Source: an uncultured Chloroflexales bacterium (GTDB lineage Bacteria; Chloroflexota; Chloroflexia; Chloroflexales; Chloroflexaceae). From it: DNA of 64,000 nt. The stretch is from assembly GCA_937918935.1 (NCBI GenBank), contig CAKZSI010000028.1:1-64000 (forward strand). Reading direction: 5' to 3'. A program made the translations under genes and the position numbers. This document shows, in pieces, positions 1 to 9,744 of the stretch. A model generated the notes under the pieces. That model searched no databases. It had not been told where the DNA came from and worked only from the letters and a program-made list of their open reading frames with translations. The stretch's first letter is position 1. The number at the start of each line of letters is the position of its first letter.

Positions 1-18
1 CTCCAAAGGCGCTTGATC

Positions 19-182
19 GCCGGGGTGACCGGCGCCCCGACAGCGGTTGGTAGGGTGGGGCAACCAGGTTGCCCCACGCCCCGGCCCGCGGGGGTGACAG
101 GCGCCCGGACACAGGTTGGTAGGGTGGGGCAACCAGGTTGCCCCATGCCCCGGCCCGCGGGGGTGACAGGCGCCCCGAAACC
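19..182. repeat. 69-bp tandem repeat, about 2.4 copies, with palindromic cores
   Basis: The start of GGTTGGTAGGGTGGGG recurs at 45 and 114, and the segment GGGGTGAC-GGCGCC recurs three times, giving a period of 69 bp. Each full unit contains a palindrome (55-77 and 124-145) of the form GTGGGGCAACC-A-GGTTGCCCC, a variant of the dispersed core seen through the rest of the window. No reading frame here looks coding. Confidence 0.8.
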
Positions 183-257
183 CGGGCTCCTCTGTGTGCC
201 CTGCGGTACTCCTGAACACGAACACGCCCCCCGGCCGGCGCTTTGCTGGAAGCGATG

Positions 258-629
258 TTAAGCGCCAGAATCCTCCGAACCCGGGCGCTCCTTCTCATCG
301 CGCTGCTCGCGGCGCTGGCGTTCCGTCTCCAGCAACTCGCGGGCCTCGCGCACCTGTGGGGCCATCTCGCCCCCCCGGTAGGCGGCCAGCAGCGCCAGTA
401 CCGACACCAGCACCAGCATCAGGCCCGGGCCAGTCAATGTCAGCGTCACCCACGGAATGCTGATCCCCAGGAAGGGGAGCAGGTTGGCGATGGTAAACAG
501 TGTAAACGCCAGCGCGCCGGCGGCAAAGGCCAGCCGTCGGCGCGTGCCCCGGCCCGTCCGTGCCGCCTGTTGCGCCAGCAGCGCCGCCAACACCGCCGTC
601 ACGATGATCCGCAGGATCTCGGACTGCAT
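258..629 (-). CDS. small membrane protein, function unknown
   Basis: A 123-residue protein I do not recognise. It has a hydrophobic N-terminal segment (about residues 4-20), two further membrane segments (about 36-55 and 62-84) and a highly charged C-terminal tail rich in Glu, Arg and Gln that could form a helix in the cytoplasm. I chose the ATG at 629 because it is preceded on the minus strand by GGGGAAG; an in-frame GTG at 647 would add six residues. It is divergent from the amidohydrolase gene at 899. A possible -10 (TACAAT, read on the minus strand at 671-676) lies upstream, without a convincing -35. The good membrane topology and the absence of a competing gene make it plausibly real, but no family is assigned. 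Confidence 0.6.
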   Translation of the reverse strand: MQSEILRIIVTAVLAALLAQQAARTGRGTRRRLAFAAGALAFTLFTIANLLPFLGISIPWVTLTLTGPGLMLVLVSVLALLAAYRGGEMAPQVREARELLETERQRREQRDEKERPGSEDSGA

Positions 630-764
630 ACTTCCCCGCTCAGGCACTATCCCCTTGCGCGTCTGCCGCTATTGTACCATCATACAAATAGGCCCCGAAT
701 GCGGCGCAGTCCTTTTTCCGCAGGGATGCGCCAAATCAGGTTTCCCTGCCCCCCGCCGTTACGG

Positions 765-793
765 TTGCCTCCAAGGTGGCTTTGCCTTACAAT
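765..793 (+). promoter_or_regulatory. sigma70-type promoter for the amidohydrolase gene
   Basis: TTGCCT at 765-770 and TACAAT at 788-793 are separated by 17 bp. The predicted start is near 800, leaving a leader of about 100 nt before the ATG at 899. Confidence 0.5.
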
Positions 794-898
794 AGCGCCT
801 TCAAGACCTGGGTCCGCTGCGAAGGGGAGGGGACTCAGGAAGCCGAAGCCGTCCCCGCAACCATCACCACCAGGGTTCAAGCCACAAGTAGAGAACGC

Positions 899-2230
899 AT
901 GTATGACATCATCGTCCGCGATGCGGACGTACTCCAGTTCGATGGCGATGCGCCGGTGCTGCTTCCCCGCCACAGCATTGCCGTAAGCAACGGACGCATT
1001 GTACGTATCGCTCCCCGGGTCATCGATGAACCAGCGCGGGAGAGCATCCCCGCCCGTGGCATGCTGGCGATCCCCGGTCTGATCAACTGCCACGCTCACA
1101 CGGCGATGAGCCTGTTTCGCGGCGTGGTCGAGGATGTTCCGATTGAGGCGTGGTTCAACGACTACATCTGGCCCATGGAAACCAACCTCACCCCCGAGGA
1201 TGTGTACTGGGGTGCCATGCTCGGCATCGCCGAGATGATTGAAGCCGGCGTCACCTGTGTGGCAGAGCACTATTTTTCGATTCATGCCATCGCCCGCGCC
1301 GTCGAGGAGAGCGGCATTCGCGCCAACCTGGCCCCGACCATCTTCAGCGGGCCGGACGAGGCGAAACATCTGGCAGAGGCGGTTGATTTTGTGAACCGAT
1401 GGAACGGCGCAGCCAATGGGCGTATCAGCGCCTGGCTTGGCCCGCATTCCCCTTACACCTGCACACCCGACCTTCTCGCTTGTGTCGCCAGCGAAGCTCG
1501 TCGTCTCAGGGTGGGCATTCACATTCATCTCTCGGAGACGGCCGCCCAGGTGGCAGAGAGTCGCGCCCGCTACGGCAAGACACCTGTGGCCGTGGTCCGT
1601 GACGCCGGTCTCTTCGAGTCACCGGCCCTCGCAGCGCACATGGCTCATCCCGACCTCCACGACGTGGCCATTCTCGCCGCCCACAACGTCAGCGTAGCCT
1701 CTACACCCAAAACCGAGATGAAGCTGGGAATTGGTGTCGCGCCGGTCACCGCGTTGCGGGCCGCGGGGGTGACAGTGGGCCTGGGGAGCGACGGCGCGGC
1801 GAGTAACAATGACTACGACATCCTGGAGGCCGCTCGCCTCCTCTCCCTCCTCGAGAAGCACCGCCATAGCGATGCCCGGGTCATGCCCCTCGGCGTGGCC
1901 CTGCGTCTCGCCACCAGCGACGGCGCGCGGGCCATTGGTCTCGGCAGCGTGACCGGCGAGTTGCGCGAGGGGCTGGCCGCCGATATCGTGCTGCTCCGCC
2001 GCAAGGCGCCGCACGCGCTGCCCGTCCACGACGCGGCGGCCACTCTGCTCTACAGCGCCCGCGCCGATGACGTGGACACCGTGATCGTCGCCGGGCGCGT
2101 GCTGATGCGCCAGCGCCGCCTGCTTACCATCGATCGGCGCCGGGTGCTGCGCGAGGCCAGCCGCCGCGCCATCCGTCTGACCCGTCGCTCCGAGGCGCGT
2201 GTGGCCCTCTACCCGACCCATCAGGGGTAA
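899..2230 (+). CDS. amidohydrolase, MtaD/SsnA/TrzN-like deaminase family
   Basis: A 443-residue metal-dependent hydrolase of the ATZ/TRZ branch of the amidohydrolase superfamily. These enzymes deaminate or dechlorinate nitrogen heterocycles such as S-adenosylhomocysteine, methylthioadenosine or guanine. The metal site is complete: HAH at residues 65-67 in GLINCHAH, HIH at 208-210, a His at 262 in AAHN, and Asp 298 in GSDGAASN. The SHC-type stretch GPHSPYTCTP near 181-190 is typical of SAH/MTA deaminases. The frame is open further upstream, but the ATG at 899 starts exactly at the small beta domain expected at the N-terminus (YDIIVRDADVL) and follows a promoter at 765-793. The true substrate cannot be told from the sequence; SAH/MTA deaminase is the best guess. 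It stands alone. Confidence 0.85.
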   Translation: MYDIIVRDADVLQFDGDAPVLLPRHSIAVSNGRIVRIAPRVIDEPARESIPARGMLAIPGLINCHAHTAMSLFRGVVEDVPIEAWFNDYIWPMETNLTPEDVYWGAMLGIAEMIEAGVTCVAEHYFSIHAIARAVEESGIRANLAPTIFSGPDEAKHLAEAVDFVNRWNGAANGRISAWLGPHSPYTCTPDLLACVASEARRLRVGIHIHLSETAAQVAESRARYGKTPVAVVRDAGLFESPALAAHMAHPDLHDVAILAAHNVSVASTPKTEMKLGIGVAPVTALRAAGVTVGLGSDGAASNNDYDILEAARLLSLLEKHRHSDARVMPLGVALRLATSDGARAIGLGSVTGELREGLAADIVLLRRKAPHALPVHDAAATLLYSARADDVDTVIVAGRVLMRQRRLLTIDRRRVLREASRRAIRLTRRSEARVALYPTHQG

Positions 2231-2560
2231 GGCACTACACCGCGGGGATCCATCGCCATACCCTGCGGCCAGAAGCATCTGCCCCACCACACGCCTCACC
2301 GCCGGACGACAGCGGCCCAACCGGTCTACACTGGCGCCCACGGCGGGGACCAGTATCAAGTGGCTGATCCACGCCGCCAGCACCGCAGGGCCGCTGGCTT
2401 CGCTGATCCTCAGCCTCACCCGGCTGCTCAACGAAGCGCAGATACTCGCTTTCCATATTCGCCCGCGACGGCGCCTGCGGAAGAACGTCACATGATGCAT
2501 AGGAACTTCGTCGCCCTCGTCGAATGAGGGCCCCCGACTCGTATCTGAGAGGAGGAGAGC
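2231..2560. other. intergenic region without a recognisable gene
   Basis: 330 bp between the amidohydrolase and the channel gene. Open frames on both strands have no family resemblance. I see no strong promoter or hairpin. The end holds the strong ribosome binding site GGAGGAG (2551-2557) of the next gene. Confidence 0.6.
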
Positions 2561-3331
2561 GTGGCGATGGACCCCGATCGCCGCGCGGAAATGTTTCGCC
2601 GCGTCGAACGGCTGACCGAAGCCCCGATGCTGGTCCTCGCCGTCGCATTTGTGGCGCTCGTTTTTCTGCCAGAAGTGGTGGAGTTGTCCGAGCGCGGACA
2701 CGAAGCCGTCGAGGGGTTGCTGTGGCTTGTGTGGGGCGTCTTTGCCATCGAGCTTGGCGTCAAGACCTATCTGGCGCCGGACCGCCGCCGCTTCCTGCTC
2801 ACGCATTGGCCCAACGTGCTTACCGTCGCCTTTCCCTTTCTTCGGCCGTTGCGCCTGCTCCGGGTCTTTATCGTGCTCGCCAGAGCCTGGCGGCAAACCC
2901 GCAGCGTGCTGCGCCAGCGAACGCTCAGCCTGGTGGGTATCACCAGCCTGCTCACCGTTCTCGGGGCTGCGGGTCTGCTGTACGCGGTCGAGCGGCACAC
3001 AGACGGGCCGATTAAAACCTTTCCCGATGCGCTCTGGTGGGCCGTCACAACGATTACAACAGTCGGGTACGGTGATATGTATCCAACCACCGCCCCGGGG
3101 CGGGGTGTGGCGGTCTTTCTGATGGTCACGGGAATCACGCTCTTCGGTCTGTTGACGGCGAGCGTCGCGGCGTTCTTTGTTGAGAGCGATGCCGAAAAGA
3201 CCGAGAATGCCGTGCTGGAGGAGATTCGGCTGCGTCTGGCCAGGCTGGAGCAGCAGTTAGAAGCGGGCGGCGCCCGCCGGCGGCCACGTCTACGCACCTA
3301 CCGGCGACGATCACAGGAGCCGCGGGTATGA
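2561..3331 (+). CDS. voltage-gated-type potassium channel (Ion_trans family)
   Basis: A 256-residue, six-helix cation channel of the inner membrane. Predicted segments are S1 (about 22-41), S2 (50-70), S3 (82-95), an Arg-containing S4-like helix (95-118, with RPLRLLR), S5 (122-144), a pore helix and S6 (182-207). The selectivity filter TTVGYGD (166-172) is the canonical potassium filter. The S4 has few regularly spaced arginines, so voltage sensing is uncertain. After S6 comes a charged helix (about 208-240) that could form a coiled-coil assembly domain, and a basic tail. The GTG at 2561 is placed 5 nt after the GGAGG core; an ATG two codons later is the alternative. No RCK/TrkA_N regulatory domain is present. 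It appears monocistronic. Confidence 0.85.
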   Translation: MAMDPDRRAEMFRRVERLTEAPMLVLAVAFVALVFLPEVVELSERGHEAVEGLLWLVWGVFAIELGVKTYLAPDRRRFLLTHWPNVLTVAFPFLRPLRLLRVFIVLARAWRQTRSVLRQRTLSLVGITSLLTVLGAAGLLYAVERHTDGPIKTFPDALWWAVTTITTVGYGDMYPTTAPGRGVAVFLMVTGITLFGLLTASVAAFFVESDAEKTENAVLEEIRLRLARLEQQLEAGGARRRPRLRTYRRRSQEPRV

Positions 3332-3363
3332 ACACAGGCCGCGCCTTCCACGCAAGCAGGGAT

Positions 3364-3387
3364 GTGGGGAAACCAGCTTTCCCCCAC
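3364..3387. repeat. dispersed palindrome (GGGGAAACC-type core)
   Basis: A GTGGGG...CCCCCAC inverted repeat around the core AAACCAGCTTT, followed by CTCCAACC. It is one copy of the intergenic palindrome family found throughout the window. Confidence 0.7.
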
Positions 3388-3542
3388 CTCCTCCAACCAG
3401 TGGCTGCTCGCTGCTTCACCCCGTCAAGGCGATCAACGGCGACTGATGGCTTCGCTTCGTCTTCGCGCAAAAGGGCGAAGCGTCAGGCGTAAACCAGAAC
3501 ACAGGAGAAGCTGGCCTCCCCGCGCTCCCCGGGAAGATCAGG

Positions 3543-3548
3543 TATAAT
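3543..3548 (+). promoter_or_regulatory. candidate -10 element of carB
   Basis: A perfect TATAAT at 68 bp before the carB ATG. No good -35 is visible 16-18 bp upstream, so an activator or an alternative promoter class would be needed. Confidence 0.4.
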
Positions 3549-3574
3549 CCTCTGCGGTGACGGGTAAGCGGAGC

Positions 3575-3602
3575 GGAGGAACCCACGCTCCTCCTGGAGG
3601 AG
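3575..3602 (+). promoter_or_regulatory. mutually exclusive leader hairpins masking the carB Shine-Dalgarno
   Basis: CTCCTCC at 3588-3594 can pair either with GGAGGA at 3575-3580 (8-nt loop) or with the downstream GGAGGAG at 3596-3602, which is the likely carB ribosome binding site. The two pairings cannot coexist. This is a visible structural possibility, not a demonstrated switch. Confidence 0.35.
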
Positions 3603-3615
3603 TTGCATTCGAGCG

Positions 3616-6879
<3,264 letters not shown>

Positions 6880-6899
6880 CCGAACGAATGAGTGGTCTG

Positions 6900-7031
6900 T
6901 AAACACAGTCTTTCCCTACACCTCCGCCCCCTCCCCAACCCGCCCCTGCTGGAGGAGGGAGGCCAGCGCCTCCCCCCCCGGGGTGAGGCTGGGAGGGGGG
7001 CGGAAATGCCACGAAACGTACTTTGCAGACT
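6900..7031. repeat. composite intergenic repeat (type C), copy 1
   Basis: About 130 bp matching the segment at 15350-15470: CTCCGCCCCCTCCCCAA..., a GGAGG-rich middle, GGCTGGGAGG, then GAAATGC-A-GAAACG-ACTT--CAGAC. The copies differ by many substitutions but keep the order of blocks. There is no open frame or transposase, so it may be a miniature mobile or structural element. Confidence 0.6.
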
Positions 7032-7035
7032 AATC

Positions 7036-7066
7036 AGGGGTAGGGAAACCTGGTTTCCCTACCCCT
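7036..7066. repeat. dispersed palindrome (GGGGAAACC-type core)
   Basis: Near-perfect inverted repeat AGGGGTAGGGAAACC-T-GGTTTCCCTACCCCT, between carB and the convergent FAH-family gene, where it could serve as a bidirectional terminator. Confidence 0.8.
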
Positions 7067-7103
7067 CCGCCCGCTGGAGGAAACCCGCGGCCCCCGCAAC
7101 CGG

Positions 7104-7964
7104 TCACCACACTTCGTTCCGCAGCACCCCGATACGTTCGATCTCGCACTCCATCACATCGCCGGCTTGCAGCCAACGAGGGGGGGTCATGCCCATGGCC
7201 ACGCCGCTGGGCGTGCCCGTGGCGAATACATCGCCCGGCTCGAGGGTGATGCCGCGACTGAAGGTGGCGATGCAGGCCGGGATATCGAAGATCATGTCAC
7301 CGGTGTTCGAATCCTGCATCGTCTCCCCGTTGAGGCGCAGACGCAGACGCAGGTTGTGCGGGTCGGGGATCTCGTCAGCGGTCACGATCCAGGGACCCAT
7401 GGGGGCCGAACCATCAAGGCTCTTGCTGTAAAAAAATTGCTGGTGGCGCGTTTGCAGGTCACGGGCCGAAACATCGTTCAGAATGGTGTAGCCAAAGACA
7501 TGGCTCAGGGCCCGTTCTCTGGGAATGTTCTTGCCGCCAACGCCGATCACCACCGCCAGTTCCACCTCCCAGTCGCGCTGGGCAGAGACGTCAGGCATCA
7601 GTGGCACCACAGCCCCGGGGTGGTTGACCGCCGTGAGCGCCTTGGAGAAGAAGACCGGGTACTCAGGCAGTTTCTCGGGGAGACCTCTGGCCCGCAGCGA
7701 CTCGATCGCATGAGCGGCATAGTTCATCCCCAGGCAGATGATGTTCTTGCGGGGCCTGGGAATAGGCGCCAGTAACGAGACCGCCTCGAGCGGCACGGCG
7801 GCTTCGGCGCTGGCGGTGATTGCCCGGGCGCGGGCCAGCAATGCGGGCCCCCCGGCGATCAATTCCAGCATTGATGGCGCAACCTCGCTGAGATCGACGA
7901 TCGCCTCGTCGCGCACGGCGCCAATCCGCTCCACTCCCTCGTGGCGGTAGGTCACCAGTTTCAT
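7104..7964 (-). CDS. fumarylacetoacetate hydrolase family protein
   Basis: A 286-residue enzyme of the FAH superfamily, which includes fumarylpyruvate hydrolases, oxaloacetate decarboxylases and 2-hydroxyhepta-2,4-diene-1,7-dioate isomerases acting on small dioxo acids in the cytosol. The N-terminal 65 residues form the small accessory domain. The catalytic domain has IICLGMNYAAHA (75-86), FFSKALTAVNHPG (105-117), the metal-binding WEVELAVVIG (132-141; Glu 133 and Glu 135) and NDVSARD (163-169), followed by KSLDGSAPMGPW and ATGTPSGVAMG near the C-terminus. All metal ligands appear present. The ATG at 7964 follows GAGG within GGAAGCGAGGGT. The exact substrate is not deducible. It is separated from the upstream site-2 protease gene by an 18-bp perfect hairpin. 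Confidence 0.9.
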   Translation of the reverse strand: MKLVTYRHEGVERIGAVRDEAIVDLSEVAPSMLELIAGGPALLARARAITASAEAAVPLEAVSLLAPIPRPRKNIICLGMNYAAHAIESLRARGLPEKLPEYPVFFSKALTAVNHPGAVVPLMPDVSAQRDWEVELAVVIGVGGKNIPRERALSHVFGYTILNDVSARDLQTRHQQFFYSKSLDGSAPMGPWIVTADEIPDPHNLRLRLRLNGETMQDSNTGDMIFDIPACIATFSRGITLEPGDVFATGTPSGVAMGMTPPRWLQAGDVMECEIERIGVLRNEVW

Positions 7965-8016
7965 ACCCTCGCTTCCTTTCTCCAGGACGGCTCATCCAGC
8001 GATGCGGCGTATGGTA

Positions 8017-8053
8017 GCACATTCTGGCGGCGCGCCGCGCCGCCAGAATGTGC
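8017..8053. terminator. perfect 18-bp inverted repeat between the M50 protease and FAH genes
   Basis: The left arm 8017-8034 and right arm 8036-8053 are exact reverse complements with one base (8035) between them. It begins GCACATTCTGGCGGCGCG. It lies downstream of the M50 gene stop on the minus strand. There is no T-tract on either side, so a Rho-independent role is not proven. Confidence 0.5.
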
Positions 8054-8198
8054 ATCGCGCACCAGAAAAACGTGGGAGGGCCAGGCAATCCCAGACCCTC
8101 CCACGGGTGCAGTGCGGTCCCCCATCCCACCCGTTTCATGGCAGGTAGAGCGAGAGAGGGTCGGGGGAGGGTGAGGACCAACCCTCCGCGCAGCTCGA

Positions 8199-9335
8199 TC
8201 ACATTCCCGTGGTCTCCATAATCGGCCGGGGCGTAAAGACGAGGACGAATACCACCAGGCCCAGGATGGCCAGGAGGCGCCGGGGACCGCGCAGGGGCGA
8301 AACCTCGTTGAGCAGGGGGCTGCGCTGCTGGCCCAGCAGGGCGACGATCACCGCCCAGATGAACCAGCCGCTCCAGAGAAAGCCCATAGCGAGCAGGGCC
8401 ACCGCGACGACCATGCTCATCATCCGCGCCATCCGCGGCCCAAACAGGGCAAAGAAAATGTGCCCCCCGTCGAGCTGGCCGGCCGGCAGCAGGTTCAGCC
8501 CGGTGACCAGCAGGCCGGCCCAGCCCGCCAGGGCCACCGGATGCAGGTAGACATCCTCACCGTTGCCGGGTAGAAAACGCCCGAACACGAGGATCTTGAT
8601 CGCCGCGTAGAGCAGGCTGTTGCCCTCGGTAAAACTGCCGGGCACAGGCACGATCGGGCGCACCTCGGAGATGTTCAGCCCGATGAAGAGCACTGGAATG
8701 GCCACGACCAGCCCCGCCAGCGGGCCAGCGATGGCGATCGCCAGCAGGGCGCGCCGGTTCGGTACCGGTTCCTTGATCGAAATAAAGGCGCCCATTGTAC
8801 CCAACAGAAAGATCGGCGCGGGAATGAAGAACGGATAACTGACCGCCACGCCTTCGCGCCGCGCCACCACATAATGGCCCAGTTCGTGGGCGAGGAGGAT
8901 GCCCAGCAGCGCCGCGCTGAACCCCAACCCCTGCGCCAGGTTAAAGCCCTCGGCGGAAAACCCGCCCACAAAGACTGTCGAGGCCACCGTGAGGGCGAAG
9001 AGCAGCAGCGCCAGCCACAGCCGCGAAGGCGCTGGTTTGGGCAATGCCGGCGCCGCCAGCAGCGCCACCTGGCCGCCGGCCTCCTGCAACAGCGGTGTAT
9101 AGCCCATCGCCCGCAGCCGCGGCGCCACCAGATCGTAGGCGCTCTGCGCCTCCATGCGCAGCCGGCCCACAAAGCGCGTCGCCATCTGGCCTTCCCGGGT
9201 GATTTGTAAACGCTCTACCGTCTCAATCGCCATCACCTCCGCCACTGTGGCGTAGAGCGCATCCACCGGCTCGGCTACATAGAAATCCATAATCCTGCCA
9301 ATCGCTTGTTTGCTGGCTGGCACACTGTCGGCCAT
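8199..9335 (-). CDS. site-2 protease family membrane metalloprotease (M50, EGY-like)
   Basis: A 378-residue polytopic zinc protease that would cut substrates within the membrane. An N-terminal soluble domain (1-100) precedes about seven membrane helices. The zinc motif HELGH is at 150-154 in GILLAHELGHYVVARR, and the third ligand sits in NLLPAGQLDGGH (281-292). Spacing between the two motifs matches the group that includes plant EGY proteins and cyanobacterial homologues rather than RseP; no PDZ domain is visible between them. The start at 9335 lies 12 bp from a perfect palindrome (9347-9360). No anti-sigma factor or other obvious substrate gene is next to it, so the regulated pathway is unknown. 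Confidence 0.9.
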   Translation of the reverse strand: MADSVPASKQAIGRIMDFYVAEPVDALYATVAEVMAIETVERLQITREGQMATRFVGRLRMEAQSAYDLVAPRLRAMGYTPLLQEAGGQVALLAAPALPKPAPSRLWLALLLFALTVASTVFVGGFSAEGFNLAQGLGFSAALLGILLAHELGHYVVARREGVAVSYPFFIPAPIFLLGTMGAFISIKEPVPNRRALLAIAIAGPLAGLVVAIPVLFIGLNISEVRPIVPVPGSFTEGNSLLYAAIKILVFGRFLPGNGEDVYLHPVALAGWAGLLVTGLNLLPAGQLDGGHIFFALFGPRMARMMSMVVAVALLAMGFLWSGWFIWAVIVALLGQQRSPLLNEVSPLRGPRRLLAILGLVVFVLVFTPRPIMETTGM

Positions 9336-9743
9336 CCTATGCCATCATGATGATCATCATACCACGATGGACTTCCCCCTGGCCGGGCTTAATGCTATAC
9401 TTACCCATGCCTGAGAAAGATAGAGCACTACAATGCACTACAAACGCTCGTAACATCCGATGGCGTCGCGCATGCTTCGATTGTCATTTCCCCTCCGCGG
9501 ATGGTTCGGGTACTTGTGCAAGCGTGCCACGGGGCACGCAGAGAAGCGCGGAGGATGGGTATGTTGAAACGCGCCGCGCCCCTTCGCGCCCTCTACGTTG
9601 AGGACGTGTTCGGTAGATGCGAACGCTATCTGTTTCAAACCGGCTTGACAATCCGGCGTGCACCTCCACACCTCCACACCTCTACGGACCGGTGAGGAGG
9701 GCTCGTGGAGCAACTGTCAAGCCGGAACGTCCAGGTCTGAAAC
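9336..9743. other. intergenic region with palindromes, no recognised gene
   Basis: 408 bp between the divergent M50 protease and cyclase genes. It contains the perfect palindrome at 9347-9360, a small hairpin GCGTGCC-ACGG-GGCACGC near 9523-9540, and the split inverted repeat at 9631-9744. Short open frames on both strands show no family resemblance. A TTGACA at 9645-9650 has no matching -10. Confidence 0.6.
9347..9360. promoter_or_regulatory. perfect 14-bp palindrome upstream of the M50 protease gene
   Basis: ATGATGATCATCAT reads the same on both strands and ends 11 bp before the start codon of the protease (minus strand). Its position over the ribosome binding region would suit an operator, but no cognate regulator is known. 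Confidence 0.3.
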
Positions 9744-9744
9744 A
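9631..9744. repeat. interrupted inverted repeat in the cyclase gene leader
   Basis: TGTTTCA (9631-9637) and CCGGCTTGACA (9640-9650) are mirrored by TGTCAAGCCGG (9715-9725) and TGAAACA (9738-9744). The final arm touches the first possible start codon at 9744. The transcript could fold into a long stem enclosing 64 nt. Confidence 0.45.

Noticed and set aside
1619-2998. 459-codon minus-strand frame spanning the amidohydrolase end, the spacer and the channel gene
   Set aside because: It crosses two clear genes and a spacer; no motif, and the composition is that of a shadow frame.
9645-9650. TTGACA upstream of the cyclase as a promoter
   Set aside because: No -10-like hexamer at 16-18 bp; the word is part of an inverted repeat.
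9438-9713. 91-codon minus-strand frame in the spacer before the cyclase gene
   Set aside because: It overlaps the inverted repeat, has no ribosome binding site and no protein-like pattern.
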